A DNA stretch of 64,000 nucleotides from Methanomassiliicoccus sp. (GCA_012719175.1 JAAYAX010000008.1:114031-178030), one strand, 5' to 3'; shown: positions 26,211 through 35,812, numbered from the stretch's first letter. Notes: a model not told the origin generated them from the sequence alone. A program made the numbers and translations.

Positions 26211-27887
26211 TCATATTGGCAATGCCTGAACAACATAACCCTCCAGTTCCTGGGGGAACTGACCGATGCCCCATCCCAGAGCGGTGGTCTCGCAATAATA
26301 GTATACAGAACCCTCGTACGTGTACGACCGACCTTCATAAACGTCCCCGGAGATGCCTGCGGCCATGTGACCCGAGACGCCTGGGCTTGTGTACTTCAGC
26401 ATGATCACGTCGTTCTCCATCGGCAGGGACCTGATCAGCGAGGCGAACAGCGCCACCTTGTCCTCGCAATCCCCCCCTCCATCGACCAGGGTCTCCAGGG
26501 GATAACGGGGATATTCCATCTGGCCGGCGGTGGTCTCATCGCTGGTGTACGGAATGCCCTGAACGAAGGACAGGATGAACTGGACGGGGTCGTGTCCGTT
26601 GAGCAGGGCGGTGCTCCTCAGGTCCTCAGCGATGGTCGCCAAGACGGCATCATCATCGTCGACGTAGGAGCTGTAGTTGAATGAACGGTCCTGCTCATGT
26701 AGAGGGTAATAGTCAGTACCGTTTATGGTCGCGGTCATCGACCACACCTGCCCACCGTAGAGCCATTCATATCCTACATTGAATGCCTCGACGCCGAGGA
26801 AGAAACGCCCTGTGCCGCTCCAGGGGCTCCACCTCCCATCGTCGGACGTCCTCACCCTCCACGAGTAAGTGGTGTTCTCCACCAGGGGCTGTGATAGGGT
26901 GTACACGCTCTCCGTGGTGGTTGTATCCAGGGTGGGGTTCTCGAAGAGATCGGACGGAGAGACCTGCACCTGATAGCTGTCCGCCCCGGACACCCCTTCC
27001 CAATCGAGCAGTACCTCGCTGCCCAGAACGGTGGTGGAGTCGGTGGGGCCGATGAGGGAGGGAGGCAAAACGAAAACGTTGTAAGAGAAGGTCCAGGTCT
27101 CGCTCCACGTGCTTAACAGTGACATGTGATGAGCCGATACTCTCCAGTAGTACGTGGTACCCTCCATTAAAGAGAACTCGGGTGCGTACGAGGCCTCGCC
27201 CAGGACGAGATCCACTATAGTGTCGGTGAAGGCAGGGGTGACGGAGACCTGCAGGCGGTACTCGTCAGCGTGGGCGACCTCCTCCCACTCCAAGATCGGA
27301 ACGCGGTTGGACAAGGCGCTCCCGTCCGCCGGCGAGGACAGCTCCGGCGCCCTCAGCCCCGTCCGCAAGGAGAACGTCGTGGCCTCGCTCGCAGGACCAT
27401 AGTTCCCGTTGACCACGGCCCGCACCGTCCAGCGATAGGTTCCGTCCGCTAGGACCTCGTGGAGGACGTAGCTGGAGGTCGGTGACGAGCGGTTCATGCG
27501 GAAGCCGTACTGGTCCAGGCAGGTGATGAGCAGGGAGTAGCTCTCGGCCGGACCATATGAAGACCAGGAAAGGGCGACCGAGGCCTCGTTGACCTCCTCC
27601 CTGTCGTCCGGTCCCAGATGCACCAGCACCGGGATGCTCGTGCTCTCTCCGTTTGGCCCGTTGAGCAGGCCCAGCACCGGGCCGACGAGGAGGGCGGCAG
27701 CGATAAACAACGCCCCCACGACGACCAACCAGGCCTTGGAACGTCCTCTGCTCTTCCCTATCGCTTGTCCATTCGGTTGCTGTGCGCTCGGAGCGGCTCG
27801 ATCCCTTCCCGGACCGCGTTCGGGATCGGGGCCGGACGGATAGATGTCCGCGTACCTCTTCTCCCTGTTCTCTACGTCCCTTTCCAT
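26211..27887 (-). CDS. Membrane-anchored Fn3-repeat protein with C-terminal transglutaminase-like domain
   Basis: A 558-aa extracytoplasmic protein. A short cytoplasmic basic/polar N-terminus (1-51) is followed by one membrane segment at ~52-74 (AWLVVVGALFIAAALLVG). Three fibronectin-III-like modules follow, each with a TYxWRV signature (near 150, 248 and 345). A transglutaminase-like domain ends the protein, with catalytic Cys474 in GGGDCEDK, His507 in SGHMAAG and an acidic partner near 533. Such domains act as proteases, peptidases or cross-linkers; here the substrate is probably a surface glycoprotein. The minus-strand GAGGA upstream of the ATG supports the start. No sortase or S-layer gene is adjacent. 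Confidence 0.83.
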   Translation of the reverse strand: MERDVENREKRYADIYPSGPDPERGPGRDRAAPSAQQPNGQAIGKSRGRSKAWLVVVGALFIAAALLVGPVLGLLNGPNGESTSIPVLVHLGPDDREEVNEASVALSWSSYGPAESYSLLITCLDQYGFRMNRSSPTSSYVLHEVLADGTYRWTVRAVVNGNYGPASEATTFSLRTGLRAPELSSPADGSALSNRVPILEWEEVAHADEYRLQVSVTPAFTDTIVDLVLGEASYAPEFSLMEGTTYYWRVSAHHMSLLSTWSETWTFSYNVFVLPPSLIGPTDSTTVLGSEVLLDWEGVSGADSYQVQVSPSDLFENPTLDTTTTESVYTLSQPLVENTTYSWRVRTSDDGRWSPWSGTGRFFLGVEAFNVGYEWLYGGQVWSMTATINGTDYYPLHEQDRSFNYSSYVDDDDAVLATIAEDLRSTALLNGHDPVQFILSFVQGIPYTSDETTAGQMEYPRYPLETLVDGGGDCEDKVALFASLIRSLPMENDVIMLKYTSPGVSGHMAAGISGDVYEGRSYTYEGSVYYYCETTALGWGIGQFPQELEGYVVQALPI

Positions 27888-28269
27888 TTAATGGATCCTC
27901 GAATATCCAGCAGTACGCCCGTGGAGCAAGGTCGTACCCATCTTCGGTGGGAGGCAGGCATGCAACGGAAGAACGCGCACGGTCGCTCCCGCCTTGTTCA
28001 TGTTATCATGCGCTCATCGTTCTTAATGGAACGCATGAGGGTCCACCGCCGCACCCTACCCTAACCATAAATAGCTGGATGACCGCTCTCGTTCCGGGGA
28101 CGAGCATATCTGGGAGCCTTGGTCCAAGCTCAAGGCACCCTTGACGTTCAGTATCGGTCGTTGTACCCGACGTGCAGTGATCCGCAAACGGAGCGTGAGG
28201 AGGGGATGCCTGCTCGAGATCCTCAAGAGGTGCGACCTCCCGGACCGGGGCCGCAGGTGATGAACGCCC
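27888..28269. other. Divergent promoter region between the Fn3/transglutaminase gene and tmk
   Basis: This 382-nt gap contains a TATA-like CATAAATAG near 28064 on the plus strand, which could start a ~170-nt leader for tmk. A 39-codon frame beginning TTG at 28141 and very rich in Arg is present but lacks a ribosome-binding site and was not called. No repeat is seen. Confidence 0.4.
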
Positions 28270-28947
28270 ATGAACGAAGGTGATGGCCCGTTGATCGAAG
28301 ATCGCACCGTTGGCAGAACGCTACAGGTCACGGAGGCGCGCTGTATCCCTTCTGGCCGCTTCTTCGTGTTCGAGGGGATCGATGGCTCGGGGAAGAGCAC
28401 CGTCGCCCGTCTCTTCGCCGAAAGGCTGCGGTCCACCGGCCGGGAGGTGGAGCTCACGGCCGAGCCTACCAGCACCTGGTTGGGAGACCAGGTCCGCCGG
28501 GGGAACAGGGATGCGAAGAACGACTTCACCGAGACCTTCCTGTACATCGCCGACCGGGCCGAGCATACCTCTCAGATCCTGAAATGGACGTCGGAGGGCC
28601 GAGCCGTGGTCTGCGACCGTTATGTCGGGAGCACTCTGGCCTATCAGGGCGTGACCCTCCGCCCCCACCTAGGACCGGGGACCCTGGAATGGCTCAAGAG
28701 GGTGAACGAGCCTATCATCGTCCGCCCCGACGCGACCTTCCTTTTGCGGATCGATCCCGCAAAGGCCATGGCGCGGCTGGAGGACAGGAAGGGGAGGGAG
28801 AAGTTCGAGAAGATCACCTTCCTAAAGAAGGTGGCCGCCCTGTACGACAGGATCGCCGAGGAGGATCCCTCCTATATCGTGGTGGACGCGGAGCGCCCCC
28901 TGGACGAGGTCCTGGGGATGGTGATGTCCATGGTAAGTAAATATTAA
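28270..28947 (+). CDS. tmk: Thymidylate kinase (dTMP kinase)
   Basis: A 225-aa P-loop kinase that makes dTDP from dTMP. FVFEGIDGSGKST near residues 31-43 is the P-loop. DRYVGSTLAYQG near 117 is the DRY-type motif, and LEDRKGREKFE near 173 is the LID region. An N-terminal extension of about 28 residues precedes the usual start; the true start could be later, but no better-positioned ATG is visible. GGTGATG lies about 10 nt before the ATG. The next gene (coaBC) starts 24 nt downstream. Confidence 0.94.
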   Translation: MNEGDGPLIEDRTVGRTLQVTEARCIPSGRFFVFEGIDGSGKSTVARLFAERLRSTGREVELTAEPTSTWLGDQVRRGNRDAKNDFTETFLYIADRAEHTSQILKWTSEGRAVVCDRYVGSTLAYQGVTLRPHLGPGTLEWLKRVNEPIIVRPDATFLLRIDPAKAMARLEDRKGREKFEKITFLKKVAALYDRIAEEDPSYIVVDAERPLDEVLGMVMSMVSKY

Positions 28948-28971
28948 AACGTCCTGCGGGGTTGGTCCATC

Positions 28972-30171
28972 ATGCATCCTTCCGAGACCATCCGGTTCGC
29001 CAAGGGACGGGAGCTTGAGGGCAAGCTCATCGTACTGGGCATGACCGGCAGCATCGCCGCGGTGGAATCCTTCGAGCTGGTCAGAGAGCTGATCCGCCAC
29101 GGGGCGGAGGTACAGGTGGTCATGACCCCGGAGGCCCAGAGGCTCATGACCCCGGAGGCCATGGAGTTCGCCAGCGGTCGGGCGGTGATCACGAAGCTGA
29201 CCGGGGCTACGGAGCACGTTAGCCTCCTTGGCGATTACCCTGGACGGGCGGACATGTTCCTGGTGTCACCGTGCACGGCCAACACCATATCCAAGATGGC
29301 CCTGGGGATCGATGATACGCCGGTGACCACCATGGCGACCCTGGCCATCGGAACTCACACTCTCATGTTAGTGGCCCCGGCGATGCACCTGGCGATGTTT
29401 GAGAACGCAGCGGTGCAGCGAAACGTGCTGGCGCTGAAGGACATGGGGGTCGAGCTGGTGGGCCCGGTGCTAGTCGGCAAGAAGGCACGGGTGGCCTCGG
29501 TGGAGGAGATCGTGGACAAGGTGCTGGCGATGTTCTCCAAGGGGGACCTGTGCGGGAGGAAGGTGCTCATCATCGGAGGCTCCTCGGAGGAGCCGGTGGA
29601 CAGCGTCAGGGTGGTTAGCAATACTGGCACCGGGGCCACCGCAGCGGAGATGGTCAGAGTGGCTCGCCAGAGGGGCGCGGAGGTGGAACTGTGGGCCGGG
29701 AGGATGTCCGTTCCCGTACCCACGGGCATACCCGTCAGGTCCTTCCGTTCCGTGGAGGACCTGGTGAGCATGGTCGGTGAGGTCGATCACGATGTGGTCA
29801 TCGTTCCCGCCTCCCTTTCCGACTACGCTCCTACGAAGATCGCTGGCAAGATGCCATCGGGCAAGAGCTCAGTGGACCTCGAACTGCACCCCCTGCCCAA
29901 GGTCCTTCCCCTTCTGAGGCCCCGGACGAAGGTGCTGGTGGGCTTCAAGGCCGAGGTCGGGGTATCCCCGGCGGTGCTGTCCAAGAGAGCGGTGTCGAGG
30001 CTCAAGGAGTACGGCCTCGATATGATCGTGGCCAATGACCTCGAGGATGTCGGGCAGGGGAGCACCAAGGCGATCATCATCACCGCGGATGGTGGCAGGA
30101 AGAAGTATGAGGGGGACAAGCGAGGCCTGGCGGACGCGGTCCTAGACGAAGCGGTCAAGGTCCTGGGATGA
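28972..30171 (+). CDS. coaBC: Bifunctional phosphopantothenoylcysteine decarboxylase/synthetase
   Basis: A 399-aa two-domain CoA biosynthesis enzyme. The N-terminal CoaC flavoprotein domain (1-180) shows GMTGSIAAVESFELV, the catalytic-His region TEHVSLL, SPCTANTISKMALGIDDT and PAMHLAMFENAAVQ. The C-terminal CoaB domain (~190-399) starts KVLIIGGSSEEPVDSVRVVSN and ends with a KRGLADAVLDEAV region containing MIVANDL. The usual NRSSGKMG-like loop is replaced here by NTGTGATAAE. That variant is also common in archaeal enzymes, so activity is expected. Its stop overlaps the pantoate kinase start (ATGA). Confidence 0.94.
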   Translation: MHPSETIRFAKGRELEGKLIVLGMTGSIAAVESFELVRELIRHGAEVQVVMTPEAQRLMTPEAMEFASGRAVITKLTGATEHVSLLGDYPGRADMFLVSPCTANTISKMALGIDDTPVTTMATLAIGTHTLMLVAPAMHLAMFENAAVQRNVLALKDMGVELVGPVLVGKKARVASVEEIVDKVLAMFSKGDLCGRKVLIIGGSSEEPVDSVRVVSNTGTGATAAEMVRVARQRGAEVELWAGRMSVPVPTGIPVRSFRSVEDLVSMVGEVDHDVVIVPASLSDYAPTKIAGKMPSGKSSVDLELHPLPKVLPLLRPRTKVLVGFKAEVGVSPAVLSKRAVSRLKEYGLDMIVANDLEDVGQGSTKAIIITADGGRKKYEGDKRGLADAVLDEAVKVLG

Positions 30172-31046
30172 GAGTAACCGCCTACTGTCCCGGCCATATC
30201 ACCGGCTTCTTCGTGCCGTGCGTCCATGAGGACCCGCTCAGGACCGGTTCCCGGGGGGCGGGCATATGCATCGACAGGGGCGTTACCGCCACCCTCGAGG
30301 TTCTTCCAGGAGATGGCTCGATGGAGTTCATCGTCGACGGCGTTATGCGCGATGCCCCGGTCATGCGTGACGTCTTAGAGAACCTCATGGGAGGGGGGGA
30401 TTTCGACATCATGGTGGAAGCGAGCCTGGGGCTGCCCATCAGTTCTGGCTTCGGCATGAGCGCGGCGGGAGCGCTGGCGACCGCTTTCGCCATGGCCGAG
30501 GCGTTGGGAAGGACGACGGAGGAGGCCTTCGCCGCAGCCCATCGCGCAGAGCTGGCCAACGGCACGGGTCTGGGGGACGTGGCCGCCCTGTCCCGCGGGG
30601 GGATGACCTTCCGCCGGAGGGAGGGTATACCTCCCTTCGGCCGCATCGACCGACTGACAGATGCGCTGGACATAGTGGCGGCCGTGGTAGGTCCGGTCAT
30701 CCGCACCTCCGATGTGCTGAGGGATCCCACCAAGCGCAAAACGATAGATAGCATCGGCAGGGAGTGCTATCGCCTGCTGGCCAAGGACCCTACCCCGGAC
30801 ATGTTCTTCCGAACCAGCCGGGAGTTCACCATGCGCTCCGGCCTGGCGGGACCTCCCGTCATGGACGCCCTGGAGGCGATAGAAAGACTGGGTGACGCCT
30901 CTATGATAATGTTAGGAAACTCAATCTTCGCCCGAGGGGACCTGGACGCTATGCAGAGTGAACTGTCGCGGTTCGGCACCACGTACCGATTGTCCCTGGA
31001 CCTGCTGGGCCCGAGGGTCCTGAGCTCTGAGGGCTCACTCGTATAG
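30168..31046 (+). CDS. Pantoate kinase (archaeal CoA pathway)
   Basis: A 292-aa GHMP-superfamily kinase. The GHMP motif LPISSGFGMSAAGALATAFA lies near residues 87-106. The start AYCPGHITGFF is characteristic of archaeal PoK, which together with phosphopantothenate synthetase replaces pantothenate kinase in Archaea. A late HRAELANGTGLGDVAALSRGG region is conserved in the family. Overlap with coaBC supports an operon for CoA synthesis. The gene's end overlaps the convergent DUF357 gene by 12 nt. Confidence 0.92.
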   Translation: MRVTAYCPGHITGFFVPCVHEDPLRTGSRGAGICIDRGVTATLEVLPGDGSMEFIVDGVMRDAPVMRDVLENLMGGGDFDIMVEASLGLPISSGFGMSAAGALATAFAMAEALGRTTEEAFAAAHRAELANGTGLGDVAALSRGGMTFRRREGIPPFGRIDRLTDALDIVAAVVGPVIRTSDVLRDPTKRKTIDSIGRECYRLLAKDPTPDMFFRTSREFTMRSGLAGPPVMDALEAIERLGDASMIMLGNSIFARGDLDAMQSELSRFGTTYRLSLDLLGPRVLSSEGSLV

Positions 31047-31328
31047 CGTGAAGAGCTTGTCGTCCTCGCCCACGTCGAAAAGGCCTATGCGCGCCCCGCA
31101 GTCCAGCCAACCGTGGGCATAGTTTACGCTGGCGAAGGCGTTGACATAGTCGCCGACCTCGCGGAAGTGCCGGGCGTCGTTATAGTAGGAGGTCGCCATA
31201 TTGAGGAAGTCGTCGGCCAGTTTCTTCCCGAAGGACCGCGGCGGGGCCGCTACCTTGAGCTTGTCCAGGGCCCTCTTGGTGGTGTCCAGGTACTTGGCCA
31301 GCTTCTCGTCGGAAATGATGTCCTTCAT
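31035..31328 (-). CDS. DUF357 domain protein
   Basis: A 97-aa helical protein of the archaeal DUF357 family, recognisable by LAKYLDTTKRALDKLKV near residue 10 and the conserved FLNMATSYYNDARHFREVGDY-type helix with YVNAFASVNYAHGWLDCG. The function is unknown. Its ATG overlaps the HerA stop by 4 nt, so it is translated from the herA message. Confidence 0.87.
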   Translation of the reverse strand: MKDIISDEKLAKYLDTTKRALDKLKVAAPPRSFGKKLADDFLNMATSYYNDARHFREVGDYVNAFASVNYAHGWLDCGARIGLFDVGEDDKLFTLYE

Positions 31329-32977
31329 GCCTCATCATCCTCGGTCGGTATTATCTCCACGCTCTCTCCGCCGTGGCGGCTCTCCCGGGGCCGTACCTCC
31401 ACGAACAGGGGCATCTGGATGCTCCCGCCGATGCACAGGGCGACCCCGATGGGCAGCCTCTGGATCTCATCAGCCATTCCTGCGGTCAGGCCTTCCACGG
31501 AGGCGGTTATGGCCTTGAGGTCATTGGGGTTGGTCACCTTGAGTATCATCTGCGTGTTGCACTGGCTGAGAACATTCTTGTCGATCTTAGCCGCCCTCTG
31601 GCTAATGATAGTGAGGCCAAGACCGAACTTGCGGCCCTCGGCAGCGATGGTGCGGAATATCTTGGAGGACGCGGCCAGCCCCTGCTGAGGACAATAGTTA
31701 TGGGCCTCCTCCACCACCAGCATCATGGGCGGTATCTTACCCATCTTTCGCAGCTCGAACAGCGCGGTGCAGATACGGTTCACGATCAGCTCGGCGATCT
31801 CCGGGACCGTGCCCTTGAGATTGATGATGGTCACCTTGCCCTTGACCACCAGATCATCTATGCGCGTCCCCGCGGGGGCGAAGATCTTGCAGTCGTCCAG
31901 GAACTGCAGCTCGTTCACGAGGGCGGCGTTGTTCCCCTCCTCGTCGCTCTCCAGCACCCGGATGATGTCCTTTAGGGAGTACTCCTTCTTGACGCTCTTC
32001 ACCGCATCGATGGCCTTCCGCAACGCGTTCAGGTAGGCCTTGCCGTTCTTGATGCTGGTCAGAGAAAGCAGGTCGCCCGCCTCGATGTTCGCCAGCGTGA
32101 ACAGCAGGGGAGTGGCCTGGGGGTTCACGGTGGTGTCCGTGGCGAACTCGATGATGCGGTCCGCGAAGCCGCGGTTGGTGACGTTGAAGTTCCGGGAGCT
32201 GGTGGAAGGGCGCCCCGCCTCGCGCATGGCGCCATACTCTCCGTGAGGGTCGAGCACCATGATGGTTACGTTGTGCTTCATCAGCTCCTCCACCAGGTCA
32301 CCACACATGAACGATTTTCCCCCGCCGGTCTTGGCCAGGATGCTGACGTGCTTCTGCACCATGGAGTTGATGTCCATCTCCACCCGGATGTCGTGGCCGA
32401 ACAGCAGGCCGATGTACGCTCCCGTCGGGGTGTTCTCCTTCAGCCCGATGACCTTCTTGATCAGCTCGTCCCCGGCCTTGTATACGGGCAGGCCGGCATT
32501 GAACGGTGTACGCGGGACCTGCAGCAAGCCGCGCTCATCGCGGTAGCCGATGACGTTGACCAGGGCGGTGACCTTCTCGTGTATGAGCACGTCCTCACCC
32601 TGCGAGATCATCTTTGCCCGGTCCAGGGAGAGGTCTGTCTTGCGCTGCATATCCATTACCTGACCCAACACCCATCCTGCGGCCTCATGCCGGGCCTGGA
32701 CATACTCCATCTTCTCGACCCTGCCGGTGACGCTGAGGTTGAAGCTGGAGGTACCCACGTCCCCATAGATTATCCCCACAGCCTCCAATCCGTCGTCATC
32801 GGTGAGCGGAGCTGGGTCTGCGGCGATCGTGGTTGCTTCGACATCTTGAACGGGCGCTGGTGCCGCATTCTCCGGTCGTGCTGTCGGAGCCCTTACATAA
32901 GGCCCACCAGAAACAGGATCAGCGGTCGGCTCACCAACGACCTGGGGCGGACTGTCCGCCTCGGTTTCCATGTGCAT
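31325..32977 (-). CDS. herA: HerA-family DNA helicase/translocase
   Basis: A 550-aa hexameric ATPase. A Pro/Ala/Glu-rich ~60-residue N-terminal tail precedes the HAS-barrel (GIIYGDVGTSSFNLSVTG near 68-85). The FtsK/HerA-type ATPase domain has Walker A AKTGGGKS at 215-222, Walker B MLVVEEAHNYCPQQG near 415 and a sensor-like ISQRAAKID near 460. HerA normally works with the NurA nuclease in end resection; no nurA is adjacent here. TATA spacing (33003-33010) supports the ATG at 32977 as a nearly leaderless start. The charged N-terminal tail is longer than in many HerA proteins. Confidence 0.92.
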   Translation of the reverse strand: MHMETEADSPPQVVGEPTADPVSGGPYVRAPTARPENAAPAPVQDVEATTIAADPAPLTDDDGLEAVGIIYGDVGTSSFNLSVTGRVEKMEYVQARHEAAGWVLGQVMDMQRKTDLSLDRAKMISQGEDVLIHEKVTALVNVIGYRDERGLLQVPRTPFNAGLPVYKAGDELIKKVIGLKENTPTGAYIGLLFGHDIRVEMDINSMVQKHVSILAKTGGGKSFMCGDLVEELMKHNVTIMVLDPHGEYGAMREAGRPSTSSRNFNVTNRGFADRIIEFATDTTVNPQATPLLFTLANIEAGDLLSLTSIKNGKAYLNALRKAIDAVKSVKKEYSLKDIIRVLESDEEGNNAALVNELQFLDDCKIFAPAGTRIDDLVVKGKVTIINLKGTVPEIAELIVNRICTALFELRKMGKIPPMMLVVEEAHNYCPQQGLAASSKIFRTIAAEGRKFGLGLTIISQRAAKIDKNVLSQCNTQMILKVTNPNDLKAITASVEGLTAGMADEIQRLPIGVALCIGGSIQMPLFVEVRPRESRHGGESVEIIPTEDDEA

Positions 32978-33002
32978 CCCGAAAAGATATTAGATGCTCT
33001 CG

Positions 33003-33010
33003 ATAAATAA
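33003..33010 (-). promoter_or_regulatory. TATA box of herA
   Basis: On the minus strand TTATTTAT is centred about 29 nt upstream of the ATG at 32977, predicting a leaderless or near-leaderless mRNA for herA-DUF357. Confidence 0.55.
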
Positions 33011-33214
33011 ATTGTTACATGATTACGATACCTGGTGATGAGAGTCGTGGAAGCAGCCAGATATGCCAACGATCCGCATCGTGATGTTGCATTTCTGCAG
33101 GCATCGGCCCGCTCAATGATAGGAGGATGATGCATACCGGACTTTCACATATCCATGAGGGTGCTCATGAGGGAGTCCATATGTACAGGAAAAAGGAAGG
33201 TCGGACAGCGTAGG

Positions 33215-33222
33215 ATTTAAGA
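33215..33222 (+). promoter_or_regulatory. TATA-like box of prs
   Basis: ATTTAAGA is centred about 26 nt upstream of the prs ATG, and no ribosome-binding site is present before that ATG. A leaderless transcript is likely. Confidence 0.5.
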
Positions 33223-33244
33223 CGGAAACGCCAATGCCCTTCGT

Positions 33245-34093
33245 ATGATCGTAGTCGGCGGTTCTTCCTCGAAGATGCTTGCCCAGGACCTGGCAAAGGA
33301 ACTGGAGTGCAAGTACCTGCAAGCCCATACCACGCGCTTCCCGGACGGGGAATGCTATGTGCGGATCGAGGAGGAGCGGATCGATGATGAGGTCGTCATC
33401 GTCCAGAGCACCCACCCCGACCACAACACGGTCGAGCTGCTGCTCCTGCAGGACGCGGCCATTGGCCTGGGGGCGAAGAAGGTAAGCACGGTGGTGCCAT
33501 ACTTCGGGTACGCCCGGCAGGATGAGCGTTTCAAGAGAGGGGAGGCGCTCAGCGCTAAGGTTATGGTCAAGGTGGTGGAGATGAACTCCCGGAGGATCGT
33601 CACAGTCGACATCCACAAGCCCATAGTCCTGGACTGGTTCCGCGGGGACGCTTTCGATGTCCATGCGGCCCCGTGCATAGGCGATTTCTTCAAGGGTTCG
33701 GAGATCGACATGGTCCTGGCGCCGGACGAGGGGGCGCTGCAACGGGCCCGCGAGGTCGCCACAGTCATCGGCACGGAGTGGGACTACCTCGAGAAGACGA
33801 GGCTCTCGGGCGAGGTCGTCAGGATGGCCCCCAAGAACCTGGACGCCAAGGACAAGAACGCCCTCATCGTCGATGACATCATATCCACCGGCGGGACCAT
33901 CGAGGCCGCCGCCAACCAGCTGAAGATCATGGGCGCGAAGAGCGTCACCGCCGTGTGCACCCACGGCCTGTTCGCCAAGGGAGCGCTGGACCGGCTGCGG
34001 AAGTGCTGCAATGCGGTGTATTCCACCAACACCATCGAGGGCGAGGTGTCCGTGATCTCCGTGGCCCCTCAGATCGCCAAGGCCCTGCGCTGA
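33245..34093 (+). CDS. prs: Ribose-phosphate pyrophosphokinase (PRPP synthase)
   Basis: A 282-aa enzyme that makes PRPP from ribose-5-phosphate and ATP, length typical of archaeal class III-like PRPP synthases. FPDGECYVRI near residue 32, YFGYARQDERFKRGEALSAK near 86 and the PRPP-binding loop ALIVDDIISTGGT near 205 are all present. The enzyme supplies PRPP to the purSLQ pathway encoded ~8 kb away and to nucleotide salvage that connects with the AMP-pathway genes. A 365-codon frame on the opposite strand is an artefact. Confidence 0.95.
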   Translation: MIVVGGSSSKMLAQDLAKELECKYLQAHTTRFPDGECYVRIEEERIDDEVVIVQSTHPDHNTVELLLLQDAAIGLGAKKVSTVVPYFGYARQDERFKRGEALSAKVMVKVVEMNSRRIVTVDIHKPIVLDWFRGDAFDVHAAPCIGDFFKGSEIDMVLAPDEGALQRAREVATVIGTEWDYLEKTRLSGEVVRMAPKNLDAKDKNALIVDDIISTGGTIEAAANQLKIMGAKSVTAVCTHGLFAKGALDRLRKCCNAVYSTNTIEGEVSVISVAPQIAKALR

Positions 34094-34218
34094 GCAGCAC
34101 CATCGACCTATTCTCTTTACGATCCGCTCTCCGCCGTCGGTGCTCGTGGCCCCGGCGACCGGCCTTGAAACATTTAAGTGCGGAACCTTATTCGGTGGAG
34201 CTATCAAGGGTGTGACGG

Positions 34219-35622
34219 ATGAAGAAGGAAGAGAACTTCAGCGAGTGGTACAACGAGCTGGTCGATACCGCTGGCCTTACCGATAAGCGCTATCCCATCA
34301 AGGGAATGAACGTCTGGCCTGCCTATGGGTGGAAGATCATGCAGTACATCGATTCCTTCATCCGCCAGGAGCTGGACGCCACCAACCATGATGAGGTGTG
34401 CTTCCCTCTCCTAATCCCCAAGTCCGAGTTCCAGAAGGAGAAGGACCACATCAAGGGCTTCGACGCCGAGGTGTACTGGGTCACGCATGCCGGCCTCAAC
34501 GAGCTGGACATCCCCCTGCTCCTGCGGCCTACTTCAGAGACGGCAATGTACCCCATGTTCTCCATCTGGGTCCGCTCCCACGGGGACCTGCCCCTGAAGA
34601 TCTATCAGCTGGTCAACACCTTCCGGTACGAGACCAAGCAGACACGTGCCTTCATCCGCGTCCGCGAGATCCACTTCTTCGAGTCCCATACCTGCCATGT
34701 GGACGAGGCCGATGCCCAGCGCCAGGTGGAGGAGGACTTCGTCATCCTGGAGAAGATCATGCAGAAGCTGTGCCTGCCGTACAAGCTGCTGAAGCGCACT
34801 GACTGGGACAAGTTCCCCGGCGCTTACTACACCGTCGGCATCGATACCGCCATGATGCGCGGTCGCAGCCTGCAGCTGGGCTCCATCCACCATTACAGGG
34901 AGAACTTTTCCCGTCCGTTCGACATCAAGTACGAGGACGTCGACGGAAGCACCAAGTATGTGCACCAGACCACCTACGGGATGTCGGAGAGGCTCCTCGG
35001 CTCCGTGGTCGGGGTGCACGGCGATGACAAGGGACTGGTCCTGCCGCCCGCCCTCGCCCCCTTCCAGGTGGTCATTGTGCCCATACTGGCAAAGGGGAAC
35101 GTGGAAGCGGTGACGGCGCAGGCCCGGGCGTTGCGCGATGAGCTCAAGGATGCGGGGGTCCGGGTAACGCTCGATGAGAGCGATGAGCGCCCCGGAGCCA
35201 AGTTCTTCAAGTGGGAGCTGAAGGGTGTGCCCCTGCGCCTGGAGCTGGGGGCTAGGGACATCGAGAAGGGTGTGGTGGCGTACGCCCGCCGGGACGATGG
35301 GAAGAAGGGTAGCTTTGACCGCGGCAAGGTCGTGGACGAGGTACGGTCCATGTTAGGCCTCATCGCCAAGGACATGCGCGCCAAGGCCCAGAGGTTCCTT
35401 GACGACTCCATCATTGACGTCGACAACATGGAGTTCAAAGAGGTGCCGGAGAAGTGGCTGCGTTTCGGATGGTGCGGGGAGCAGGAGTGCGGACGCAAGA
35501 TAGAGGAACGCACCGAGCTGAAGATCCTAGGGAGCCCGTACGTCAAGGAGGAGTTCCACGGAAAGTGCCTTTGCTGCAGTAAGGAGACCGACACCGTGGT
35601 CTATGCTGCCCGGTCGATGTAA
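34219..35622 (+). CDS. proS: Prolyl-tRNA synthetase (archaeal/eukaryal type)
   Basis: A 467-aa class II synthetase charging tRNA-Pro. Motif 2/3 regions are visible: LRPTSETAMYPMFS near 101, NTFRYETKQTRAFIRVREIHF near 138 and TYGMSERLLGSVVGVHGDDKG near 255. The anticodon-binding domain follows. A C-terminal zinc-binding domain ends the protein (WCGEQECG near 418 and CLCCSKE near 450), typical of the archaeal-style enzyme. TATA-like ATTTAAG near 34172 and AGGGTGTGA before the ATG support the start. Confidence 0.96.
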   Translation: MKKEENFSEWYNELVDTAGLTDKRYPIKGMNVWPAYGWKIMQYIDSFIRQELDATNHDEVCFPLLIPKSEFQKEKDHIKGFDAEVYWVTHAGLNELDIPLLLRPTSETAMYPMFSIWVRSHGDLPLKIYQLVNTFRYETKQTRAFIRVREIHFFESHTCHVDEADAQRQVEEDFVILEKIMQKLCLPYKLLKRTDWDKFPGAYYTVGIDTAMMRGRSLQLGSIHHYRENFSRPFDIKYEDVDGSTKYVHQTTYGMSERLLGSVVGVHGDDKGLVLPPALAPFQVVIVPILAKGNVEAVTAQARALRDELKDAGVRVTLDESDERPGAKFFKWELKGVPLRLELGARDIEKGVVAYARRDDGKKGSFDRGKVVDEVRSMLGLIAKDMRAKAQRFLDDSIIDVDNMEFKEVPEKWLRFGWCGEQECGRKIEERTELKILGSPYVKEEFHGKCLCCSKETDTVVYAARSM

Positions 35623-35626
35623 ACAC

Positions 35627-35649
35627 CTTCAAAACTTACATTTTTGAAG
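35627..35649 (+). terminator. Inverted repeat after proS
   Basis: CTTCAAAA and TTTTGAAG form an eight-pair stem separated by a 7-nt loop, starting 4 nt after the proS stop. There is a short T tract inside the right arm only. It plausibly marks the 3' end of the proS message. Confidence 0.4.
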
Positions 35650-35812
35650 ATTGCCAGCGGGTGTGATGGGAGCTCAGCAACGGACGGCCCGACACTGAGA
35701 TACAGCTCCCACCACCGCCTCAAGGTACTCGCATTGGATGCTGCTCTTCGACCACATCTCTTCCTTCCCATGGCTCATCGACATTGATCAGAACATGCGG
35801 GAACTGAAAAAT

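Noticed and set aside
33113..34207. 364-codon minus-strand frame opposite prs
   Set aside because: Shadow; the prs frame has all catalytic motifs and a promoter.
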